Origin: JADGGM01 sp025449955
GTDB lineage: Bacteria > Gemmatimonadota > Gemmatimonadetes > Gemmatimonadales > Gemmatimonadaceae
Reading direction: 5' to 3'
Length of the DNA: 64,000 nucleotides
Assembly: GCA_036554285.1 (NCBI GenBank)
Contig: DATBNO010000042.1
Coordinates: 1 to 64,000, forward strand
Shown one piece after another: positions 49,992 through 56,043 of the stretch. Numbering within the stretch: the stretch's first letter is position 1; every line of letters starts with the position of its first letter. The position numbers and the translations under genes were made by a program. The notes below the pieces were generated by a model. The model was not told the origin of the DNA. It saw only the letters and a program-made list of their open reading frames with translations, and searched no databases.

Positions 49992-50423
49992 TCAGACGCC
50001 AAGGCGTTTCCGCTCGCGTCGGATGGCTCGGCGCAGATCGCGGATTTCGCGCGTGACCGCGTCGTCGATGGTGCGGCGCGCCGTCTCGAGATACTCGGCA
50101 ACCGAGTCACCGATTTCGGAGACGTGGGCGTTGTCGCGGAGGGCGTCGCCCTGGTGCGCCGCCCACTGCATGCCGCGGTCGCGCAGGCGCTTCGCCTCTT
50201 TCACGCCGCGGCGGGTGAGGCGCTCGAATCGCGCCGCGGGCCGGCGCCGCCGTGCGCGCTCACGCGCGACGAGTGCCAAGCCCGCGCCGACGGCGAGGCC
50301 TACGCCAATGGCGAGCAGCAGATCGGCCGACGGGTCATTCTTCCCCCGGCGACGGAGCATGCCGGACTTTCGGCCGCGGCCGTGCAACACGCTCGGGATT
50401 CCGTGTTTCATTTCGATGGTCAT
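49992..50423 (-). CDS. Small membrane-anchored helical protein (YtxH-like)
   Basis: A 143-residue protein: a short basic N-terminus, one membrane helix near residues 35-53 (LLLAIGVGLAVGAGLALVA) and a charged amphipathic helical tail (GDALRDNAHVSEIGDSVAEY). The overall plan resembles YtxH/gas-vesicle-like coat proteins; function unknown. The ATG at 50423 has AGGAG upstream. It overlaps the previous gene's end by 89 nt. Confidence 0.6.
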   Translation of the reverse strand: MTIEMKHGIPSVLHGRGRKSGMLRRRGKNDPSADLLLAIGVGLAVGAGLALVARERARRRRPAARFERLTRRGVKEAKRLRDRGMQWAAHQGDALRDNAHVSEIGDSVAEYLETARRTIDDAVTREIRDLRRAIRRERKRLGV

Positions 50424-51021
50424 GTTCCAGCTCCTCATCATGGTCGCGCGCGTCACTTTCGCGACGGACGCGGCGCGTGCGGGCCGATGACGCTTCGCCT
50501 AACGCAGCGACGCCCGCTTGCACGCCGTGCAACGTGGCCGCGGTGGACACCACCGCGTGCTCGAGCTCGTTCTGGGCGATCGAGATGAGCGCGTTCAACT
50601 CGCCCACGCGCTGCTCCACGCCCTCGACACCGAGTCTGGTGCGCTCGGCCACGTATCGAACGGTGCGGCTCACCTCATCCACGTTCGCGCGCACCGTGGT
50701 CGTAATGGAATCTATATTGTCGGAAATCCTGTTGGCGCGAGTGACGATCGGCGACAGCTCGCCGGACAACTTGTCGATCAATCGGCTCGCCTTGTCCGCC
50801 GCGCGGCGCAAACTCACCACGGCCGGAATGAGGATCGCGACCAATACGATCACCGCGATCGCCATCAGTACGCTCGCCAACGCGGACACCGTGCCAAGAG
50901 GTCCCGTCGACAGAGCACCCTGCTTCGTGACGATCGTATCGGGGAGCGTGTGTGCCCCCACGGCCTGCGCCAGCCACGTCGCCACTGCGATTGGTTCGTG
51001 CAAGCTCAATACCATGACCAT
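50335..51021 (-). CDS. DUF948-like membrane-anchored coiled-coil protein
   Basis: A 228-residue protein: one membrane helix near residues 45-70 (VSALASVLMAIAVIVLVAIL), then a long helical segment (ASRLIDKLSGELSPIVTRAN, ISDNIDSITTTVRANVDEVS, YVAERTRLGVEGVEQRVGEL) typical of DUF948, and a basic disordered tail. It is often found beside YtxH proteins as here. Start ATG 51021 or 51015. Function unknown, probably envelope. Confidence 0.65.
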   Translation of the reverse strand: MVMVLSLHEPIAVATWLAQAVGAHTLPDTIVTKQGALSTGPLGTVSALASVLMAIAVIVLVAILIPAVVSLRRAADKASRLIDKLSGELSPIVTRANRISDNIDSITTTVRANVDEVSRTVRYVAERTRLGVEGVEQRVGELNALISIAQNELEHAVVSTAATLHGVQAGVAALGEASSARTRRVRRESDARDHDEELEHDHRNETRNPERVARPRPKVRHAPSPGEE

Positions 51022-51089
51022 GGCTCGAATGCCGAATGTCGTGTCTGGCAGATGCGCGCTCCGGTCGGCGCGCGGCGCCACGGACGAGG

Positions 51090-51431
51090 CTACGCGTCGA
51101 GCTCCGGGGCAAGCCCCACGACCCGCTCGATCGGCAGCGTGAACACGATTCCTGCGCCGGGCACGCTCAAGCTGCCGCAGACCTCCTGAATGAGCGTGAT
51201 CGCGGCGCCCACTTTCTCTTCCTCGATGACGCTCAGGAGCATCTGGTTGCTCGGCCGCGACCGCGTCGTCAACGAGCGCAGGCCTGCGAAGATCGGGACG
51301 TCCTGGGTCAGTACGTGTCCCATCCCTTCGCTGTTCACGACGGTCGCGCCCGTGATGCCAAGCTCGACGAACCCCGCCAGGATGTCGTCGACCTGTTCTA
51401 CGTGATTGATCACGGCGACGAGAAGCTGCAT
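51090..51431 (-). CDS. PII-like small protein
   Basis: A 113-residue protein with a ferredoxin-like pattern: QLLVAVINHVEQVDDILAGF, ELGITGATVVNSEGMGHVLT, MLLSVIEEEKVGAAITLIQE, GAGIVFTLPIERVVGL. The arrangement is that of PII/CutA-like signalling proteins, but the uridylylation T-loop Tyr of GlnB is not evident. The ligand is unknown. It heads a four-gene operon with membrane proteins. Confidence 0.6.
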   Translation of the reverse strand: MQLLVAVINHVEQVDDILAGFVELGITGATVVNSEGMGHVLTQDVPIFAGLRSLTTRSRPSNQMLLSVIEEEKVGAAITLIQEVCGSLSVPGAGIVFTLPIERVVGLAPELDA

Positions 51432-51455
51432 GGGCGAGACCGGGGTGAGTGGCGT

Positions 51456-51484
51456 AGCGTAGGGCTCGCGCGAGGGAGTGTCAA
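51456..51484 (-). promoter_or_regulatory. Promoter of the PII-like operon
   Basis: Minus strand TTGACA (51479-51484), 17-nt spacer, TACGCT (51456-51461), 25 nt before the PII-like ATG. Confidence 0.65.
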
Positions 51485-51497
51485 GCAGTTGCTTGAC
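51480..51497. promoter_or_regulatory. Palindrome between divergent PII-like and murA genes
   Basis: GTCAAGCA-GT-TGCTTGAC, a perfect 8-bp inverted repeat. Its left end is part of the -35 box of the PII-like promoter; its right end supplies TTGACT (51493-51498), a possible -35 for murA although a good -10 is not seen at 17 nt. It could be an operator or just mirrored -35 boxes. Confidence 0.4.
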
Positions 51498-51563
51498 TTC
51501 CGCGCACGGCACTGTCCATCGTTCGCGGCGCCACCGCCGGACCATGTCACTCGCACTCGTCTC

Positions 51564-52850
51564 ATGCAATTCGTCGTCGAAGGGTCTCGTCCTCTCAGCG
51601 GTACCATCCGCCCATCCGGCAACAAGAACGCCGCGCTCCCGATCATCGCGGCGGCGTTGCTCACCGAACATCCCGTCACGCTCGAGAACGTCCCGCGCAT
51701 CCGCGACGTCGAGACGTTGGTGGAGCTCGTGAGCACCTTGGGCGTGAGCATCACGTGGTCCGCCCGCAATACTTTGGCCATTCAGGCGCGCGAAGTCCGT
51801 GCGACCGCGCTCGACGCGCGTCTCTCGGCGCGCATCCGGGCATCGATTCTCCTCGCCGGACCGCTCCTGGCGCGGTGCGGCGCAGTGACGCTGCCGCCTC
51901 CGGGCGGCGACGTGATCGGCCGGCGTCGCGTGGACACGCACTTCCTGGCGTTCGAGCAGTTGGGCGCGACGTATCACGTCGATCAAACGTACGAGCTGCG
52001 ATCCACCGGACTGCGTGGCGCGGACGTCTTTCTCGACGAGCCGAGTGTGACGGCGACGGAAAACGCGTTGATGGCGGCCGTCGCCGCGCAGGGCACCACG
52101 ATCCTGCGCAACGCGGCCAGCGAGCCGCACGTGCAGGATCTGGCGCGCTTCCTCGTTGCGTTAGGCGCGAACATCGATGGCATCGGGACCAACTGCATGA
52201 CCATCGATGGCGGCCGGCCGTTGGGCGGCGCCACGCATCGCATCGGGCCGGACCACATCGAGGTGGGCTCGTTCATCGGCCTCGCCGCGGTGACCAACTC
52301 CGAGCTGCGCATCGAGCACGCGGGGGTCGAGCACTTGCGCGCCGTGCGCATGGGATTCGAGCGGTTAGGCATCCTCTGCGAGGTCGAGGGCGACACGCTG
52401 ATCGTGCGCGCCAATCAACCGCGCGAGATCCGTCCCGATCTGGGCGGACACGTGCCGAAGCTCGAGGACCAACCGTGGCCCGCGTTCCCGGCGGACCTCA
52501 TGTCGATCGCCATCGTTGCCGCGACCCAATGCACCGGTCTCATCCTGATGCACGAGAAGATGTTCGAGTCGCGCATGTTCTTCGTGGACAAGCTCGTCGC
52601 GATGGGCGCGCGCATCGTGTTGTGTGATCCGCATCGGGCACTCGTGTCGGGTCCGTCGCGACTGCGGGGCGCGGTCGTCGAGTCGCCCGACATTCGCGCC
52701 GGCATGGCGATTCTGTTGGCGGCGCTCTGCGCGGACGGCACGAGCACGATCAACAACGTCGGACAGATCGAGCGCGGCTACGAGCGCATCGACGAGCGTC
52801 TGCGCGGACTCGGCGCGAAAATCTCGCGCGTGGACGACACGAAATCGTGA
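51564..52850 (+). CDS. murA: UDP-N-acetylglucosamine 1-carboxyvinyltransferase, Asp-loop type
   Basis: A 428-residue EPSP-synthase fold enzyme: IRPSGNKNAALPIIAAALL with Lys21 and Asn22, ILLAGPLLARCGAVTLPPPG, then GGDVIGRRRVDTHFLAFEQL. In E. coli the loop is GGCTIG with catalytic Cys115; here the equivalent residue is Asp116 (GAC at 51909-51911). MurA proteins with Asp here, as in mycobacteria and chlamydiae, work but are not inactivated by fosfomycin. It starts peptidoglycan precursor synthesis from UDP-GlcNAc and PEP. No second murA is in the window. pgeF overlaps by 4 nt. Confidence 0.95.
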   Translation: MQFVVEGSRPLSGTIRPSGNKNAALPIIAAALLTEHPVTLENVPRIRDVETLVELVSTLGVSITWSARNTLAIQAREVRATALDARLSARIRASILLAGPLLARCGAVTLPPPGGDVIGRRRVDTHFLAFEQLGATYHVDQTYELRSTGLRGADVFLDEPSVTATENALMAAVAAQGTTILRNAASEPHVQDLARFLVALGANIDGIGTNCMTIDGGRPLGGATHRIGPDHIEVGSFIGLAAVTNSELRIEHAGVEHLRAVRMGFERLGILCEVEGDTLIVRANQPREIRPDLGGHVPKLEDQPWPAFPADLMSIAIVAATQCTGLILMHEKMFESRMFFVDKLVAMGARIVLCDPHRALVSGPSRLRGAVVESPDIRAGMAILLAALCADGTSTINNVGQIERGYERIDERLRGLGAKISRVDDTKS

Positions 52851-53575
52851 GTCTCGATGTGCCGCGCGAAGAGGTCGCCGACTTCGCCGCGCTCGGTGTG
52901 ATCGCGTTCACCACCACCCGGCAGGCGGGCACATTCGGTACGGCGGGAACGGATCCCGTGGGCGACGTGATGGGGCGGTGGTGGTCGTTGGTGGATGGGC
53001 TGCGGGCGTACAGTCCGCGCCTCGCCACCGCGCGCCAGGTGCACGGCAACCGGGTGTTGGTGCACCGCCTAACGTGGGAGGGCTGGTTGCGCGGCGATGG
53101 CGCCGATGGCCACGTCGCGCCCGAGCGGGGCACCGCGCTCGCGATCACCGTGGCCGACTGCGTGCCCGTGTTCGTCGCGCATCCGAGCGGCGCGACGGCG
53201 CTGCTGCACGCCGGTTGGCGCGGCACGGTGGCGCGAATCCTGGAAAGCGGCGTCGCCGAGCTCGTGCGCGGTGGGCTCGATGCGCGCGACCTGCACGTCC
53301 ACTTGGGTCCGTCGATTTGCGGACGCTGTTATGAAGTCGGGCCCGACGTCTACGCGCAACTCACCGGCCGGAGTATGACGGCGCCCGCGTGCGTCGACTT
53401 GCGGGCGATTCTTGGGGCACAAGCGAAATCGTTGGGCATTAGCCATGTCTCAACTAGCGCGCTCTGCACGCGCTGCCACAACGATCGCTTCTTCTCACAC
53501 CGCGCAGGCGACCCAGGACGCATGCTCGCCGTGATGGCGACTGAGGTCGGCGACCCGCGCCCTCACGCGCGCTGA
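52847..53575 (+). CDS. pgeF: Peptidoglycan editing factor PgeF (YfiH, laccase-domain)
   Basis: A 242-residue purine-nucleoside/peptidoglycan-editing enzyme: VIAFTTTRQAGTFG, QVHGNRVLVHRL with the first metal His, ITVADCVPVF with Cys, LLHAGWRGTV with the second His, and GPSICGRCYEVG. PgeF removes mis-incorporated serine from UDP-MurNAc-dipeptide in E. coli; pairing with murA fits a wall quality-control role. The GTG overlaps the murA stop (GTGA). A repeat starts right after its stop. Confidence 0.92.
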   Translation: MSLDVPREEVADFAALGVIAFTTTRQAGTFGTAGTDPVGDVMGRWWSLVDGLRAYSPRLATARQVHGNRVLVHRLTWEGWLRGDGADGHVAPERGTALAITVADCVPVFVAHPSGATALLHAGWRGTVARILESGVAELVRGGLDARDLHVHLGPSICGRCYEVGPDVYAQLTGRSMTAPACVDLRAILGAQAKSLGISHVSTSALCTRCHNDRFFSHRAGDPGRMLAVMATEVGDPRPHAR

Positions 53576-53749
53576 GGGAAACGCTGTCGCTTTGGGAAAG
53601 TGGAACAGGGAGGACGGCGCATTGTGCCTATGACAATCGTCGCTCACACCCGCAGACGACTGATGCCATTCCGACCCAAAGGGGGGTAGCCCCGCTTCCC
53701 GGTTCCCCACGCGACAGCGCTTCCCGAAGCGCGCGCGAGCGCGCGCTTC
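53576..53749. repeat. Inverted repeat related to the one behind coaX
   Basis: The arms 53576-53610 and 53691-53725 match as reverse complements at 27 of 35 positions. The right arm read on the minus strand, GGGAAGCGCTGTCGCGTGGG then GAACCGGGAAGCGGG, has the same modules as the arms at 31145-31399. A further perfect hairpin GAAGCGCGCGC/GCGCGCGCTTC abuts it (53726-53749). It starts at the first base after the pgeF stop, as the other copy nearly does after coaX. Confidence 0.7.
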
Positions 53750-53758
53750 CCTCGATCC

Positions 53759-53787
53759 TTGACTCCACCTAACTCCAAATCTATAAT
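53759..53787 (+). promoter_or_regulatory. Consensus sigma-70 promoter of the rimP-nusA-infB operon
   Basis: TTGACT (53759-53764), 17-nt spacer, TATAAT (53782-53787). It is the best -10 match in the window. The start is expected near 53794, so the leader before rimP is about 75 nt. Confidence 0.88.
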
Positions 53788-53799
53788 TACTTACGGTTC

Positions 53800-53853
53800 C
53801 CCGGCACGTGGAGCGCCGGGCGGAAATGTGGGGACGACGCCCCACATTTTTTT
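53800..53853 (+). terminator. Leader attenuator: hairpin plus intrinsic terminator before rimP
   Basis: The leader contains a first stem CCCGGC/GCCGGG (53800-53805, 53815-53820), then a perfect 10-bp terminator stem AAATGTGGGG/CCCCACATTT (53824-53833, 53840-53849) with seven T (53847-53853). The rimP ATG is only 16 nt farther on. The first stem can be extended (TTCC/GGAA) into the terminator's A residues, so the two may compete. As the only good promoter lies upstream, transcription of the whole operon must pass this terminator. Confidence 0.85.
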
Positions 53854-53869
53854 GTTATTGTGACCTGCG

Positions 53870-54334
53870 ATGCCCGTGACTGACGCGTTGGAGCGGTTGA
53901 TTTCGGCCCTGATCGAGGCGCTCGGATTCGAGCTTTTCGAGTTGCGACTCGTGGGCTCGCGGTCGCGTCCGACGGTGCAGATACGAATCGATCGGTTGGA
54001 CGGCGGCAAAGTGACAGTCGACGACTGCGCGGTGGTCTCACGCGCCGTCGAAGCACGATTGGACGAGAATGGTTCGTTGGGTGATCGGTACGTGCTCGAG
54101 GTATCATCGCCGGGTCTCGAACGGCCGTTGAGAAACGCGGCCGATTGGCAGCGGTTTGTCGGGCGCAAGGCGAGTGTGTCGAGTCCCGCGCTGAACGGCC
54201 GGGAGGAGGTTGAGATCGTAGCGATTGACGGGGACCCGGGTGCCGAAGTGGTACTGGTCCGCGACGAGCGTGGTCAGGAACAGCGCGTTGCGCTGGCCGA
54301 CGTGAAGGACGCGCGGCTGGCGTTTCACTGGTAA
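53870..54334 (+). CDS. rimP: Ribosome maturation factor RimP
   Basis: A 154-residue protein: LISALIEALGFELFELRLVG, VQIRIDRLDGGKVTVDDCAV, YVLEVSSPGLERPLRNAADW near 74-93 are diagnostic. It assists 30S assembly. First gene of the nusA-infB operon, immediately behind the attenuator; its ribosome site is weak. Confidence 0.95.
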   Translation: MPVTDALERLISALIEALGFELFELRLVGSRSRPTVQIRIDRLDGGKVTVDDCAVVSRAVEARLDENGSLGDRYVLEVSSPGLERPLRNAADWQRFVGRKASVSSPALNGREEVEIVAIDGDPGAEVVLVRDERGQEQRVALADVKDARLAFHW

Positions 54335-54352
54335 TTGAGAGAGGCAGTCGCG

Positions 54353-55696
54353 ATGGCTTCCGACGACATCCTGAGTGCGATCCGCGAGGTGAGCAACACG
54401 AAGCAGCTCGATCGGTCCGAGTTGCACGCGTTGCTCCAGGACGGCATCCTTGCCGCGCTCGCGAAGAAGTACGGCCCAACGGTGCAGGCGGAAGTCTCGA
54501 TCGATGAAACGAAGGGTGAGATCCGGATCATCCGCCTGCGATCGGTGGTCGACGCCGTGACGGATCCGAGCCGCGAGATCTCGGTGGAGGACGCGCGCAT
54601 CTACGACGAAGGCTTCGAGCCGGGCGACCAGCTCGAGGAGCCAATCGATTTCGCCGAGTTCGGCCGGACCGCGGCACAGGCAGCCAAGCAGCGGATCATC
54701 CAGCGTGTGCGCGAGCGCGAGCGTACCCGCATTCGCGACGAGTTCTCGGGTCGCGTGGGCGATCTCCTCTCCGGCGAAGTGCAGCAGATCGAGCGCGGCA
54801 AGCTCGTCATCATGCTCAACAAATTCCGTGAGGCGGAGGCGATCGTTCCGTACCGCGAGCAGAATCATCGCGAGCATTATCATCAGGGCGAGCCGATGCG
54901 CGCGGTGCTCAAGCGCATCGAGGAGACGCCCAAGGGTCCGCGCCTCATTCTCACGCGCGGCGACGGGATGTTCGTGAAGGCATTGTTCCGGCTCGAGGTG
55001 CCCGAGATCCAACAAGGCATCGTCGAGATTCGCGCCGTCGCACGCGAAGTGGGAAGCCGCACCAAGATCGCCGTGTTCTCGCGCGACGACTCCATCGATC
55101 CGGTGGGCGCGTGCGTCGGTCTCAAGGGCTCGCGCGTGCAGGCCGTGGTCAACGAGTTAGGCGGCGAGAAAATCGATATCGTGCCATGGTCGTCGGATCC
55201 CGAGCGCTTTGCCAAAATGGCGCTCGCGCCGGCGCGCGTGGCGCGCGTGTTCAGCGATCCGGCGGGCCGTGCGATTCAGGCCGTGGTCGATGAAGACCAG
55301 CTCTCGCTGGCCATCGGTCGCAACGGACAGAACGTGCGTCTCGCGTCGGAGCTCACGGGCTGGAAAATCGACCTGTACTCCAGCCGCGAGTGGCTCGAGC
55401 GCGGTGGTGAAGCGCCGCTCTTCCAGCCGTTGCCGGAGGAGCGCGAGGAGGCGGCCGACGTCAAGTTGTCCGAGATCGAAGGGTTGGGACCGGCCACGGT
55501 GGCCGTGCTCGAGGACGCGGGCTACAAGACGCTCAACGACATCATCGATCTCGAGCGCGAAGACTTCCTGCGGTTGCCGGGTATCGCGCCGGAGGAAGCG
55601 GACCGCATCATGGCGATGATCGACGAACTGACCACGGAGGACGCGGAAGGCGGTGCCGACGGCGGCACCGATGGCACGGACGAAACCGCCGCGTGA
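54353..55696 (+). CDS. nusA: Transcription termination/antitermination factor NusA
   Basis: A 447-residue protein: N-terminal RNA-polymerase-binding domain (1-125), S1 domain starting GRVGDLLSGEVQQIERG, KH1 around DPVGACVGLKGSRVQAVVNE near 250-270, KH2 near 330 (LAIGRNGQNVRLASELTGW) and a C-terminal helix-hairpin-helix (IEGLGPATVAVLEDAGY). The ATG at 54353 follows GAGAGG. It enhances pausing and intrinsic termination and may act on the terminator in its own leader. Confidence 0.96.
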   Translation: MASDDILSAIREVSNTKQLDRSELHALLQDGILAALAKKYGPTVQAEVSIDETKGEIRIIRLRSVVDAVTDPSREISVEDARIYDEGFEPGDQLEEPIDFAEFGRTAAQAAKQRIIQRVRERERTRIRDEFSGRVGDLLSGEVQQIERGKLVIMLNKFREAEAIVPYREQNHREHYHQGEPMRAVLKRIEETPKGPRLILTRGDGMFVKALFRLEVPEIQQGIVEIRAVAREVGSRTKIAVFSRDDSIDPVGACVGLKGSRVQAVVNELGGEKIDIVPWSSDPERFAKMALAPARVARVFSDPAGRAIQAVVDEDQLSLAIGRNGQNVRLASELTGWKIDLYSSREWLERGGEAPLFQPLPEEREEAADVKLSEIEGLGPATVAVLEDAGYKTLNDIIDLEREDFLRLPGIAPEEADRIMAMIDELTTEDAEGGADGGTDGTDETAA

Positions 55697-56043
55697 CGGC
55701 TGACGAGCGCGACCGCAAATTGGCTGGACTCATCGGCTTGGGTCATCGCGCGCGGAGCGCGGTGGTCGGCGTCGAGCGGGTGCGCGAGACGGCACGTCGT
55801 GGCGGGCTGGCGCTGGTGGTGGTGGCGCCCGACGCGTCGCATCACAGTTTGGCGAAGGTGATTCCGCTGCTCAAGGCGCGTCACGTGACGATCGTCGCAG
55901 GTCCGAGCTCGGCGGCGTTAGGCGCAGCGGTGGGACGTGAGGCGACGGTGGCGGTTGGAATTGTAGATCGCGATTTGGCGCGAGGCATTCGCGCGATCGC
56001 GAGATCGGCTCCCGGCGGGGGCTCTCGAGGAGGGGTGTTTTGA
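55693..56043 (+). CDS. L7Ae/L30e-family RNA-binding protein (YlxQ-like)
   Basis: A 116-residue protein: KLAGLIGLGHRARSAVVGVE, LALVVVAPDASHHSLAKVI and HVTIVAGPSSAALGAAVGRE fit the L7Ae fold that binds kink-turns. In Firmicutes ylxR and ylxQ lie between nusA and infB; here ylxR is absent. GTG start overlapping nusA; infB overlaps its end. Confidence 0.85.
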   Translation: MTADERDRKLAGLIGLGHRARSAVVGVERVRETARRGGLALVVVAPDASHHSLAKVIPLLKARHVTIVAGPSSAALGAAVGREATVAVGIVDRDLARGIRAIARSAPGGGSRGGVF

